Origin: JBKPCD01 sp046727175
GTDB lineage: Bacteria; Acidobacteriota; Vicinamibacteria; Vicinamibacterales; 2-12-FULL-66-21
Assembly (NCBI GenBank): GCA_046727175.1
Contig: JBKPCD010000278.1
Location: forward strand, 1-54,509
Length of the DNA stretch: 54,509 nt
Direction: 5' to 3'
Shown in pieces: positions 40,498 through 49,844 of this stretch (positions within the stretch are counted from its first letter, which is position 1; each line of letters opens with the position of its first letter). The notes beneath the pieces were generated by a model. It was not told the origin of the DNA. It saw only the letters and a list, made by a program, of their open reading frames with translations, and did no database searches. A program made the position numbers and the translations under genes.

Positions 40498-42455
40498 CGG
40501 CTACAGTTTTCCAGCGCGTCGGACCGTACGAAATCCTCGAAGAGATCGGCCGTGGCGGCATGGCGGCAGTGTTCCTCGCGGACGATTCGCGGCACGACCG
40601 AAAGGTTGCGCTGAAGCTCGTGCCGCTCGGCAGCGATCGCGAGCACCGTGAGATTTTCGATGCGGAGCGATCCGGTGCGAGGCTGCAGGCCCAGCTCGCG
40701 GAAATCTGCGGGCTTGTGCCGAAAGTCTACGAAGACGGGGAGGTGGCCCCGTACTACTTCATCGCGATGGAATACGTCGAAGGCGAGAACCTCTCCGACG
40801 TGATTGCGCGCGGTCCGATGTCGCCGGCCGATGCGACACGGATCGCCGTCGCGTTGTGCCGCTTCCTCGATGTTGCCCATCAATTCGCAACGACGATCGA
40901 CGGCCGTCCGTTTCGCTCGCTCGTGCATGGCGATCTGAAACCGCGGAACGTCCGCGTCGCGCAGTCGGGCGAGATCAAAGTCCTCGACTTCGGCATCGCA
41001 AAGGCGCTCTCGCTCAGCCGGAAAGTCACGCGCAATGATTACGGCAGCATGCCGTATCTGTCGCCAGAGCGGCTGGATTCGGTGGAAGTCAACGCCCACG
41101 CGGACCTCTGGGCGCTCGGGGTCATCGTGTACGAGATGCTCAGCGGCGCAGCGCCGTTTCACGCGACCGACACGCGACGGCTGGAACAGCAGATTCGGGC
41201 CGGATACGCCGCCCGTCCGTTGAGCCCGCCGTGTCCGATTCCACTCCAGGCGATAACCGCGCGCCTCCTGGCGCCGCAGCTCGCGGATCGCTATCCCTCG
41301 GCTTCGAGTGTCCTGGAGGATCTCGGGCGCTTCCAGACAGGTGAACGAACCGAGGCGGAAAAACGCTACCCGCCAGCGATCGACGACGATGCGACGAGAC
41401 GGACGCGCCCAGAAGTGGACGAGGCGACCCGACGGACTCATGCGGAGGAGCCGCCCACCGCACCTCGTTCGACGGCTCTCGCGACGGTTCCGACGACCGC
41501 TGCGGCGTCAGCTACTCCCGCCGCATCTACCGCTGCACCTGTGCTTGTTGCGCCGCCTACTCCGGTTCGCCCGCGGCGACGCCGGCTGCGGACGTTTCTT
41601 CTCGTCGTTGCGCTTGTCATCGTGGCCAACGAGTTCCGCGTCAGCTTCGCCGCGGAACGTATGGCGGGCGTCGCAAGGTCGATCGACCTCGATCAACTGA
41701 GCGCGATGTGGAACAGCTACGAGAGTCTGTCGCGTCGCAGCTACCTTCGCGTCGGTGTGCTCGAGCTCGAGCGCGTGTTGCGCGATCGATCCCGGCAGCT
41801 CGCCGACCAGGTCATCGCCAACTATCGAGCCGCGGTGCCTGCCGTTCGCGAGCGGCAATGGAACGCGGCGCACTCGAATCTTCAACAGGCGCTCGCCACC
41901 GCGCCATTCGACCGCCGGCTGAAGGCAGCTCTGAGGTATTGCGAAGGGCATTTGCACAGGATTGCTGGGGAGGCTGCGCGGCGCCGGCACGAGGAGACCG
42001 CGGCCAATGAATTCACCGAAGCCGTCATTGCGTTCCGCGAAGCTGCCGAGTTGCGCCCCGAATGGCCGGATCCGTATCTCGGCCTGGCGCGGACGTTCAT
42101 CTACGGCATCGATGATCTCGATCGCGCGGCGGAAGCTCTGAAGGAAGCGCAGCGGCTTGGCTTCACATCCGGAGATCGGGAGTCCGCGCAGCTCGCGGAT
42201 GGTTACTCGGCGCGCGGAGCGACGCTCGCGCACACAGCGCGCGAGCTCATGGACGCTCCCCTCGAGTCCGAGTACCTGCGTCGCGCCGTCGCCGCGCAGC
42301 GCGAGGCGTTGTCGATCTACGAGCGCATTCCCGCGTTTCCAGGTGCCGCCCGGAATATCCGGCGGATTCGCAAAGCGATCGAGCAAATCGAGGCACGGCT
42401 CGCGGAGTTGGACATCGAGCTGCACGATGTGCAGACGAGCGCGCGATGGGAGTGA
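40494..42455 (+). CDS. PknB-type membrane Ser/Thr protein kinase with TPR-like ectodomain
   Basis: The 653-residue kinase has a glycine loop IGRGGMAAV, K41 (VALKL), catalytic loop HGDLKPRN with D147 and DFGIAK. A Pro/Thr/Ala-rich juxtamembrane region (residues about 285-365) and a TM helix (RTFLLVVALVIVANEF) lead to an outer domain of helical repeats (NAAHSNLQQALATAPFDRR; LAAAEALKEAQRLGF-like), not PASTA domains. HGD in place of HRD marks a non-RD-like kinase that may not depend on activation-loop phosphorylation. It overlaps the SEDS-PBP gene by ten bases, tying kinase and cell-wall synthase together. Confidence 0.92.
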   Translation: MTATVFQRVGPYEILEEIGRGGMAAVFLADDSRHDRKVALKLVPLGSDREHREIFDAERSGARLQAQLAEICGLVPKVYEDGEVAPYYFIAMEYVEGENLSDVIARGPMSPADATRIAVALCRFLDVAHQFATTIDGRPFRSLVHGDLKPRNVRVAQSGEIKVLDFGIAKALSLSRKVTRNDYGSMPYLSPERLDSVEVNAHADLWALGVIVYEMLSGAAPFHATDTRRLEQQIRAGYAARPLSPPCPIPLQAITARLLAPQLADRYPSASSVLEDLGRFQTGERTEAEKRYPPAIDDDATRRTRPEVDEATRRTHAEEPPTAPRSTALATVPTTAAASATPAASTAAPVLVAPPTPVRPRRRRLRTFLLVVALVIVANEFRVSFAAERMAGVARSIDLDQLSAMWNSYESLSRRSYLRVGVLELERVLRDRSRQLADQVIANYRAAVPAVRERQWNAAHSNLQQALATAPFDRRLKAALRYCEGHLHRIAGEAARRRHEETAANEFTEAVIAFREAAELRPEWPDPYLGLARTFIYGIDDLDRAAEALKEAQRLGFTSGDRESAQLADGYSARGATLAHTARELMDAPLESEYLRRAVAAQREALSIYERIPAFPGAARNIRRIRKAIEQIEARLAELDIELHDVQTSARWE

Positions 42456-45400
42456 CCTACACGACGGCAATCGAGCGGCGCGAGCTGAGCCGCACCCGGA
42501 CGCTCCAAGACACGTCGACAGCCGAGTTGTCTCTGGTCGCAGTGTCGGTCCTCACCGTGCTGATGTTGTTGCTCACGTGCCAGGGTCGGTTCCGCATTCT
42601 CGCGATGGCGGACGCCGACGCGCGCGGCACCGTCGTCAACCTCACTGGTGCAATCGATTCGGCCAGCCTCGAGCGCGCGTTCACGCTGGTGCTCGAGACG
42701 GCTGCCGACCGCAAGCTTGCGGCACGTGAGCTGCTGACGTTTCTCGGTCAGGATGGGGGCACGCGACGCGTGTTGCCCAACGTTGGCGCACTGGCGAAAG
42801 CCCGGGTGCCTGCCGCCGCCATCGACGCGTCCATGGCTGCCGTAGGGTATCGCGAGCGGCTGCGTCTCGAGCGCGAACGCGCGACGACGGCCGGGATTCC
42901 GGCTCCAACGAGCCTTTCGCTGTTTACGTCCGCGGAGCTCGCGGCGGTCAAGCCGTCGCTGGTCGTCAGAGATCGAGGCGCGTTCCTGCGCGCCCTTCTG
43001 ATCTGGGGTGCAGTCTACGTGGGAGCCTTTCACGCCGTCTCGCTGCTGTGGCGCGCGCGGCGAATTCGGGGAGATCGCATCCTGCTCACCGCGGCACACC
43101 TCCTGACGGCGATTGGATTTGTCGCGATGGTCAGCCGGCCGGATCCGGTGCGAGATCTGTTGCTCTTCGTCCGCTACGCGCAAGGGATCGTCGTCGGATT
43201 GGCGGTCGCCGCGGCGTTGTCGCTCATCAGGATGCGGACGGCGCCGCTCCGGCAGTTCAGCTATCTACCGCTTCTTGGAGCGGTCGTGATCTCGTGTGCG
43301 CTCGTCGTCTTCGGCGGCGGGCCTGCCGGCAGCCACGCGCGTGTCAATCTCGGACCCGTGCAGCCGATCGAGTTTATAAGGCTGCTGCTGGCGTTCTTTC
43401 TCGCGGGCTATTTCGCGTCCCGATGGGAGCTCCTGCGAGCGGTTCGTGCCGAGGCGTTCCGCGGCGTTGCGGTCCCGCGATGGCTCAACGTGCCGCACGT
43501 CGCGTATGCGCTCCCCGTGATCCTGGGCGTCTTTGCCGCGCTCGCGCTGTTCTTCATCCAGCGGGATCTCGGTCCTGCATTGATGCTGGCGGTGGTCTTT
43601 CTCACGTCGTATGCCATCGCGCGCGGAACGGTCGGCCTTGCAACCGCCGGCGCGCTGTTGCTCGCCGCCGGCTTCTACCTGGGGTACGAGCTCGAGGTCT
43701 CGAGCACCCTCGTGGACCGCGTCCGCATGTGGCAGGCGCCGTGGGACAACGCCGCGCGCGGCGGCGATCAAGTGGCGCAGGCGCTTTGGGCGATGGCCGC
43801 CGGGGGTCCGTTTGGAACCGGCGCAGGGCTTGGTGACACGCGGTATCTGCCGGCCGGCCACACCGATCTCATCCTTGCCGCTGTTGCGGAGGATCTCGGG
43901 ATTGTCGGCCTCTTCGTGGTCGCCGTCGTCTACGGCGCGATCTTCCGCCGCTCGATTGCGACGGCCCGCGCGGCGTCCAGCGATTACGCATTTTTCCTGG
44001 CGCTCGTGCTCGCGCTGTTCCTCACAGTCCCGGTGCTGTTGATGGCGGCAGGCGTGATGGGCCTCGTGCCGTTGACCGGAGTCGTGACGCCGTTTCTCAG
44101 CTTCGGCGGTTCGGCGATGGTCGCGAACTTCGCCGCGCTCGGTCTCCTCGCGGCCATTCGATCGGACGCGACCGCAACGCCCGATCTCACGGCCTTCCGA
44201 GTTCCGTTGCGATGGGCGGCGGGTATCGTGTCGGTTGTTGGCCTCGGCATTCTCGCGACCGCCGTGCGCGTTCAGGTCCTGCGCGCAGACGAGTTCCTCG
44301 TGCGGCCGCATCTCGGGATTCAGGCCGACGGGACGCGGCGGTTCCAGTACAACCCGCGCGTGATTGACGCGGCTCGACGGATTCCGCGGGGCAGCGTCGT
44401 CGATCGCGCCGGACTTCCGCTCGCGACCGATGATGCGGACCTGCTGCGGCGTTCCGCTGCGTCGTTCCAGCGCGCGGGGATCTCACTGGCGTCGGTGTGT
44501 CCGGATTCCTTCGTCCGATGCTATCCCTTGAGCGGCCGCGCGTTTCATCTCGTCGGCGACGCGCGCTCGCGGCTCAACTGGAGTGCGGGGAACACCTCCT
44601 TCATCGAGCGCGACAGCGAAGCGAAGCTTCGTGGGTTCGACGATCACGCGACGCTTCTTCGCGTCGCCGGCGGAACAGGCGGCGATACCCTGGCGCTGCG
44701 TCGCGACTATCGCGAACTCGTTCCGCTCGTCCGTCATCGATATGATCTCGATCACCCGGTCGCGAAGGCCGTTCTCGCGCGGCCGCGCGAAATCCGCCTG
44801 ACGATCGATGCGCGCCTGCAGCTGCGGGTCGCGGCCATTCTCGCCGAGTACGCACGGCGGTTCGACACGCGTCACGCTGCCGCGGTCGTTCTCGACGTCG
44901 GCACGGGCGATCTGCTCGCGAGCGTCAGCTATCCGTGGCCCGAAGACTCGTCGACGCTGCTGCGCCGTGCCGACGGGTCGCTCCGCGACGACCTGCTCGA
45001 TCGCGCGCGCTACGGACTCTATCCCCCCGGCTCCACCTTCAAGCTGCTGACTGCCGCTGCCGCGCTGCGCCGCGATCCGTCCGCGAGCCGGCAGACGTTC
45101 ACGTGCGGTCGGCTGCCCGACGGCCGGGTGGGCGCCAAGGTGCCGGGATGGGGCAGGCCGGTGCGCGACGACCTGCTCGACCACGAACCGCACGGTACGA
45201 TCGCGATGCACGATGCGCTCGTCGTCTCATGCAACGCGTACTTCGCGCAACTCGCGGTCAAGCTCGGGCCGGAGGCGCTCCGCGACATCGCGGCGCGCGC
45301 CGACGTGTCGCTCGCGCGTGGAGACGATTCAGCGCGCATTCGCGACACGCTGCCACAGATCGGCTACGGTCAGGGCGAGGTCGTCGCGAGTCCGCTCCGC

Positions 45401-45787
45401 ATGGCGCGCATCGCCGCTGCCATCGCTGCCGGTGGCGGGATCCGCGATGTTCGTCTCGAGAAGGACACGCCCGTGCGGCCGACGGAGCCTTTTCTGAAGC
45501 CCGACGCGTCGCGTCTCCTCGCATCGTACCTCCGCGACGCGGTCGTTCACGGGACAGGCCGAAGTCTGAAGAGTCATCAGATCGCGATTGCGGGGAAGAC
45601 GGGCACGGCGGAAGTCAGCGAGGCTCCGTCACACGCGTGGTTCGTCGGCTTCGCGCCGTACGGACCCGCACCTCGCCGCATTGCCGTGGCGGTGATCATC
45701 GAGAACGCCGGGTACGGTGGCGCCGCGGCCGCACCAGCGGCGGGGGAAATCGTCTCAGCGGCGGCTGCAGTGGGATTGATTGAATAA
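42446..45787 (+). CDS. Single-chain SEDS glycosyltransferase / class B penicillin-binding protein fusion
   Basis: The 1113-residue protein joins two enzymes that normally form a complex. Residues about 190-570 are a SEDS polymerase of the RodA/FtsW type: VNLGPVQPIEFIRLLLA, QRDLGPALMLAVVFL, LPAGHTDLILAAVAEDLG with the catalytic-type D474, and TPFLSFGGSAMVANF. Residues about 590-1113 are a transpeptidase with all three motifs: S863-T-F-K866, S928-C-N930 and K1051-T-G-T1054. Before the SEDS part there is a TM helix and about 110 extracytoplasmic residues unlike either family. It would polymerise and cross-link peptidoglycan in one chain. It overlaps the kinase gene. Confidence 0.93.
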   Translation: MGVTYTTAIERRELSRTRTLQDTSTAELSLVAVSVLTVLMLLLTCQGRFRILAMADADARGTVVNLTGAIDSASLERAFTLVLETAADRKLAARELLTFLGQDGGTRRVLPNVGALAKARVPAAAIDASMAAVGYRERLRLERERATTAGIPAPTSLSLFTSAELAAVKPSLVVRDRGAFLRALLIWGAVYVGAFHAVSLLWRARRIRGDRILLTAAHLLTAIGFVAMVSRPDPVRDLLLFVRYAQGIVVGLAVAAALSLIRMRTAPLRQFSYLPLLGAVVISCALVVFGGGPAGSHARVNLGPVQPIEFIRLLLAFFLAGYFASRWELLRAVRAEAFRGVAVPRWLNVPHVAYALPVILGVFAALALFFIQRDLGPALMLAVVFLTSYAIARGTVGLATAGALLLAAGFYLGYELEVSSTLVDRVRMWQAPWDNAARGGDQVAQALWAMAAGGPFGTGAGLGDTRYLPAGHTDLILAAVAEDLGIVGLFVVAVVYGAIFRRSIATARAASSDYAFFLALVLALFLTVPVLLMAAGVMGLVPLTGVVTPFLSFGGSAMVANFAALGLLAAIRSDATATPDLTAFRVPLRWAAGIVSVVGLGILATAVRVQVLRADEFLVRPHLGIQADGTRRFQYNPRVIDAARRIPRGSVVDRAGLPLATDDADLLRRSAASFQRAGISLASVCPDSFVRCYPLSGRAFHLVGDARSRLNWSAGNTSFIERDSEAKLRGFDDHATLLRVAGGTGGDTLALRRDYRELVPLVRHRYDLDHPVAKAVLARPREIRLTIDARLQLRVAAILAEYARRFDTRHAAAVVLDVGTGDLLASVSYPWPEDSSTLLRRADGSLRDDLLDRARYGLYPPGSTFKLLTAAAALRRDPSASRQTFTCGRLPDGRVGAKVPGWGRPVRDDLLDHEPHGTIAMHDALVVSCNAYFAQLAVKLGPEALRDIAARADVSLARGDDSARIRDTLPQIGYGQGEVVASPLRMARIAAAIAAGGGIRDVRLEKDTPVRPTEPFLKPDASRLLASYLRDAVVHGTGRSLKSHQIAIAGKTGTAEVSEAPSHAWFVGFAPYGPAPRRIAVAVIIENAGYGGAAAAPAAGEIVSAAAAVGLIE

Positions 45788-45793
45788 GAACCA

Positions 45794-45914
45794 TGTCAGA
45801 AGTTAGAGCAAGAAGTTAGAGCGAATCATGTTCGGACTACAGGCACACGCAGGTTGTAGAACGCGAGGCGAATGCGTCCGAATCGCTTCAGCTTCTAGAT
45901 GTTAGCTTCTGACA
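45794..45914. repeat. Inverted-repeat element with heptamer-like arms
   Basis: TGTCAGAAG (45794-45802) and CTTCTGACA (45906-45914) are perfect inverted ends. Each continues inward with related words (TTAGAGCAAGAAGTTAGAGC; TCTAGATGTTAG). The same TGTCAGAAG word begins the tract after deoC at 12191. The element separates the fusion gene from the last FHA gene. Confidence 0.65.
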
Positions 45915-45926
45915 CGCGGAGCACTC

Positions 45927-46766
45927 ATGGATCTTGTCGCCAAGGCGCGTCGGTTGGAACAGAAGATCGCACGATCAGTTGACGCCGCGCTCGGAGAGAT
46001 CGTCGCGCGACGGGCAGGATCCCCGATCGAGATCGTGCATGCGGTGGTCGATCAAATCGAGGAACGGATCCAGGAGGCTGGTCGCGGCCGGCGCGTTTTT
46101 CCGTTCAACCGCATCGTCGTCCAGGTTGCGTTGCCGCCGGCCGACAAGGAAGGTCGAGCGCGCTTCGGGGCAGTCGCCGACGGTCCACCGTCTCTTGCGG
46201 ATCGGATCCGCGATCGATTGCGAGCGCAGCGGTGCGAGGCCGCACACCCGCTGGTCGAGATCGCGTACGTGGCGCGCCCCGGGCGAAATTGGAGCTCCCC
46301 GACCTTTCACTTGGAATTTGATCGCGTCGGAGCGGCTCCACAGCCATCACCGGAGCCGCCGCCACTCGAAGATCCGCCTCGATTGAAGATGACCGTGGTC
46401 GCCGGTGTAGCGGACCAGCGCGTGTACGTTTTTACCGGCGGTCGCATCGACATCGGCCGTCAGACCGAGGTGTTCGATGGACGCCAGCGGCTCGTGCGTC
46501 GGAATCAGGTGGCGTTCGCGGAAGAAAACGATCTCAACGGGACCGTGTCACGGCGCCACGCGCACATCACGTACGAGTCCGGGGTGTATCGGCTGCGCGA
46601 CGATCGCAGCAGTCACGGGACCGCGATTGTACGGAACGGCCGTACGATTCCGGTTCCCTCCGGCTCACGCGCAACACGACTGCAAAGTGGGGATGAGATC
46701 CTGCTCGGCCGCGCGCGCCTGCAGGTAGTGATCGAGCCGGCTCGCGGAGAGGATGGGGATCACTGA
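45927..46766 (+). CDS. FhaA-like protein (DUF3662 + FHA) 2
   Basis: The 279-residue protein has a clear DUF3662 N-terminal domain (DAALGEIVARRAGSPIEIVHAVVDQIEERI; RRVFPFNRIVVQVALPP), a proline-rich linker and an FHA domain (RIDIGRQ; TVSRRHAHITYESGVYRLRDD; SHGTAIVRNG). This is the same order as mycobacterial FhaA, which binds phosphothreonine on MviN and cell-wall proteins. As the last gene of the cluster it likely reads the output of the kinase. It is separated from the fusion gene by 139 bp of inverted repeat. Confidence 0.88.
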   Translation: MDLVAKARRLEQKIARSVDAALGEIVARRAGSPIEIVHAVVDQIEERIQEAGRGRRVFPFNRIVVQVALPPADKEGRARFGAVADGPPSLADRIRDRLRAQRCEAAHPLVEIAYVARPGRNWSSPTFHLEFDRVGAAPQPSPEPPPLEDPPRLKMTVVAGVADQRVYVFTGGRIDIGRQTEVFDGRQRLVRRNQVAFAEENDLNGTVSRRHAHITYESGVYRLRDDRSSHGTAIVRNGRTIPVPSGSRATRLQSGDEILLGRARLQVVIEPARGEDGDH

Positions 46767-46782
46767 GGAAAGCTTTCAACGC

Positions 46783-46838
46783 GGAGCCACGGGGCGCACG
46801 GAGAAAAACGATGAACTCTCCGTGTTCTTCGTGGCTCT
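46783..46838. terminator. Bidirectional hairpin between convergent FHA and recA genes
   Basis: GGAGCCACGGGGCGCACGGA (46783 on) and CTCCGTGTTCTTCGTGGCTC (46818 on) form an imperfect 21-bp stem with about 15 matches and a 14-base A-rich loop. Lying between two convergent stop codons, it fits a shared terminator. Confidence 0.5.
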
Positions 46839-46886
46839 GTGGTGCATGGCTTTTCCCGCGGTCTCCGCCTCCTCCGGCACGCGGCG

Positions 46887-47921
46887 CTACACTGCGGCCA
46901 CTTCAGCGTCTCGGGTCAACCCAAGCTCTTTGCGGACGCGCTCTTCAATCGCCTTGAAAACGGCCGGATTCTCCTTGAGGAACTGCTTCACGTTCTCGCG
47001 TCCCTGACCGAGCCGCTCGCCGCCGAACGCGAACCACGTGCCGCTCTTCTCGACAATCTTGCGATCGACGGCGAGATCGAGCAGATCTCCCTCGCGTGAG
47101 ATCCCTTCGCCGTACATGACGTCGAACTCCGCCTCGCGGAAGGGAGGGGCAACCTTGTTCTTCACGACTTTCACGCGCGTGCGGCCGCCAACGACGGCGT
47201 CACCATCCTTGATCGCACCGATGCGCCGGATGTCGATCCGGACCGACGCGTAGAACTTCAGCGCGCGGCCGCCGGTCGTCGTCTCCGGATTCCCGAACAT
47301 CACGCCAATCTTCTCGCGAAGCTGGTTGATGAAAATGAGACACGTCTTCGACTTGGAGACGACTCCTGTCAGCTTTCTCAGCGCCTGCGACATCAGTCGC
47401 GCCTGCAGGCCCATCTGCGCCTCACCCATTTCTCCCTCGATTTCCGCGCGGGGGACGAGTGCTGCGACCGAGTCGACGACGACAACGTCGACGCCAGCGG
47501 AACGAACGAGGACCTCGACAATCTCGAGCGCCTGTTCGCCGTTGTCCGGCTGGGACACGAGCAGGTTGTCGAGATCGACGCCGAGCTTCTTGGCATACTG
47601 CGCGTCGAGCGCGTGCTCGGCATCGACGAACGCGGCCATGCCGCCTAGCTTCTGTGCCTCAGCGATCACCTGCAGCGAGAGCGTAGTCTTCCCCGATGAC
47701 TCTGGACCGAAGATCTCGACCACGCGACCGCGGGGAACGCCGCCAATCCCCAGCGCATAATCGAGGCTGACAGCCCCGGTGGAAATGGCGGGCACGGCAT
47801 AGGCGGCGTCCTTTTGGCCCAGCCGCATGATGGACCCCTTGCCGAACTGCTTCTCGATCTGGCTGACGGCCATCTCGATGGCCTTGAGACGTTCGCGGTC
47901 GTTGCGTTCTTCTACAGGCAT
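46887..47921 (-). CDS. recA: Recombinase RecA
   Basis: The 344-residue DNA strand-exchange protein is complete: Walker A GPESSGKTT, the VVVDSVAALVPRAE Walker B region, L1/L2 loops (GVMFGNPETTTGGRALKFY) and C-terminal domain. The start MPVEERNDRERLKA at 47921 has GAGGAA upstream; the longer frame does not match the family. The C-terminus is short and lacks the long acidic tail of E. coli RecA. I do not see a clear SOS box in the 256-bp upstream gap. Confidence 0.98.
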   Translation of the reverse strand: MPVEERNDRERLKAIEMAVSQIEKQFGKGSIMRLGQKDAAYAVPAISTGAVSLDYALGIGGVPRGRVVEIFGPESSGKTTLSLQVIAEAQKLGGMAAFVDAEHALDAQYAKKLGVDLDNLLVSQPDNGEQALEIVEVLVRSAGVDVVVVDSVAALVPRAEIEGEMGEAQMGLQARLMSQALRKLTGVVSKSKTCLIFINQLREKIGVMFGNPETTTGGRALKFYASVRIDIRRIGAIKDGDAVVGGRTRVKVVKNKVAPPFREAEFDVMYGEGISREGDLLDLAVDRKIVEKSGTWFAFGGERLGQGRENVKQFLKENPAVFKAIEERVRKELGLTRDAEVAAV

Positions 47922-48177
47922 GTCGGTTCCTCGTGTTCCCGGTTCTACGGGGTGGGAGCGGTCGCGGGAATTCGCGTGGAATGGCTGCATTCTAGGGGCG
48001 TGCCGGGGAGAAAGTCAAGCGAAAATGTGTGAAGTGCCACTCCCTATGACTCTACATTTCAATACTTTACACGAACCGCCGACTTTCGCCTCCGTCGCTG
48101 GACGTCGCAGGATCTGCGAGCCGCGCCTTCATCTCGTAGCGCAGCTTCTGCGGCGTTCGTCGCCCCCTTTGTGCTAA

Positions 48178-48753
48178 ATGCCGACACCGCTGGGGCATGC
48201 GTTGGCCGGGATCGCGGCAGGGGGACTCGTGAATCTGGCCTCCCCGACGGCCTCGCGGTGTCCCCTCGACCGACGGCGTGCGGTGCTGTACGCGTTGATG
48301 GGGATACTGCCAGACGCCGATCTCCTGTTCGGGGCGCACAGCGGGCCGACACACGGGCTCGGTGCGGCGTTGATTGTGGGTCTGATCGTGTTCGCGCTGG
48401 CGCGACTCAGATTTGGCAAAGGCGCGCTCTGGCTCGCCGTTGCGTGCGCGTGCGGCTACGCTTCACACACACTTCTCGACTGGCTCGGAACGGACACGTC
48501 GCCGCCGATCGGCATCATGGCGCTCTGGCCCATGAGCCGCGAATACTATGAGTCGGGTCTTCACGTGTTCATGGCCGTCTCGCGGAGGTTTTGGCGGCCG
48601 GAGGAGTTCTGGGGGCACAATCTCGTCGCGATCGGCAGAGAACTGGTGATCCTCGTTCCCCTCGTCGGGGTCGTCCTGTTCGCGACTCCACGACGACGGG
48701 GATGGCGGGCGCCGACGAAAGAAAAGACCGGCTCGCGCGAGACAACGTCGTGA
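48178..48753 (+). CDS. DUF457/YdjM-type membrane-bound metal-dependent hydrolase
   Basis: The 191-residue protein shows the family pattern: MPTPLGHALAGIAAG start, YALMGILPDADLLFG, THGLGAALIV and SHTLLDWLGTD, which hold the conserved His/Asp metal ligands, with four TM segments. In enteric bacteria a relative (YdjM) is LexA-regulated; its substrate is unknown. It lies divergently 256 bp from recA. The TPR gene start (GTG 48750) overlaps its stop. Confidence 0.85.
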   Translation: MPTPLGHALAGIAAGGLVNLASPTASRCPLDRRRAVLYALMGILPDADLLFGAHSGPTHGLGAALIVGLIVFALARLRFGKGALWLAVACACGYASHTLLDWLGTDTSPPIGIMALWPMSREYYESGLHVFMAVSRRFWRPEEFWGHNLVAIGRELVILVPLVGVVLFATPRRRGWRAPTKEKTGSRETTS

Positions 48754-49844
48754 GATCTTCCACAACTCGGACCCTCGCGATCGGTGCGATCGAGCGAACG
48801 ATACTTGTCATCATCGTCGTTCTTTCGCTGACATCAGGCGCGATCGGCCAGGACGGCGCTCGCAATCGTCCATCGTACGCCGACGTCGTTCAGCGGTATC
48901 GAGAAGGTCAGTTCGAAGAGGCGCTATCGCAGTTGCGCACGTTATCCGAGAGGCGCCTCGAGGCCGAGGCAGACGCGCTCGTGAGCCGAACGATGGAGCT
49001 GCCGCGCCGGCTCGAGTTGATTGAGGCGATGATCGCGCTGCACACCGAGGCATATCTGCGGCAGGACCGAAGTCTGAGTAACCGCGGTCATACAGCGCAA
49101 GTTGTTCGGGCACAGCAGCTCGTCGATCGCCTCCGCCGCGTCCGTGAGCCAGGATCGTTCGAGAGGTGCTGGTACCTGCTCGTCGGGGCACACCTCCAAG
49201 CGCTAAACGAATTCGACGCGAGCGAAAAACATCTATCGGAAGCGCGGCGTATGTTTCCGAACGACGCGGACCTTCTCGTGACGATCGGGATCGGCCGCGA
49301 GGTCCGCACGCGCTTCCGGCAACAGTCAACGTGGGGTTCTTCCTCGTTCGGTAATCGCCAACTCGTGACCGGCAGTCGCGATGTGCGCGCGGCTCTCGAC
49401 CTAGCTGCCAATTTTTTTCGCAACGCGCTGGCGATTGCTCCTAATCACCTTGAAGCCAGACTGCGGCTGGGACGTGTGCTTCACCAGTTGGGCGATGTCG
49501 ATGGCGCTGCACACGAACTCGAGCTCGCGCGCAATACGGAGGATCAGGTTGTCCTGTACCTGGCAAACCTCTTCGCCGCGTCGGTCGAAGAGGATCGCGG
49601 CCATCGTCGCGAAGCGGCCGATCTGTATCTCGCGGCGCTCAAGATTCATTCAGTCGGTCAGGCGCCGTACATCGGTCTGAGCGAGTTGTTCTACGCCGAC
49701 GGTCAGCCCGGACAGTCGAAGCGCGTCATTCAGCAGCTGTTCGATCGCCCTCCTGGCTCCGATCCCTGGTTCATCTACCTCATGGGTGCCGCTTGGCACG
49801 TACCGGCCTTGCTCGATCAGATGCGGGCCATGGTGCGGGAATGA
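48750..49844 (+). CDS. Exported TPR-repeat protein
   Basis: From GTG 48750 the product is 364 residues. It begins with a signal peptide (ERTILVIIVVLSLTSGAIG, then QDG) and consists of helical repeats: RYREGQFEEALSQLRTL, NEFDASEKHLSEARRMFP, ANFFRNALAIAPNHLEARLRLG, QLGDVDGAAHELELA, QAPYIGLSELFYADGQPG. These resemble TPRs and suggest protein-protein contacts in the periplasm. It overlaps the VWA gene by four bases, so the two probably act together. An ATG at 48702 is an alternative start. Confidence 0.8.
   Translation: MRSSTTRTLAIGAIERTILVIIVVLSLTSGAIGQDGARNRPSYADVVQRYREGQFEEALSQLRTLSERRLEAEADALVSRTMELPRRLELIEAMIALHTEAYLRQDRSLSNRGHTAQVVRAQQLVDRLRRVREPGSFERCWYLLVGAHLQALNEFDASEKHLSEARRMFPNDADLLVTIGIGREVRTRFRQQSTWGSSSFGNRQLVTGSRDVRAALDLAANFFRNALAIAPNHLEARLRLGRVLHQLGDVDGAAHELELARNTEDQVVLYLANLFAASVEEDRGHRREAADLYLAALKIHSVGQAPYIGLSELFYADGQPGQSKRVIQQLFDRPPGSDPWFIYLMGAAWHVPALLDQMRAMVRE

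Noticed and set aside
47922..48177. SOS box between recA and the DUF457 gene
   Set aside because: A DUF457/YdjM relative beside recA suggested LexA control, but I found no clear GAAC-N4-GTTC or CTGT-N8-ACAG type palindrome.
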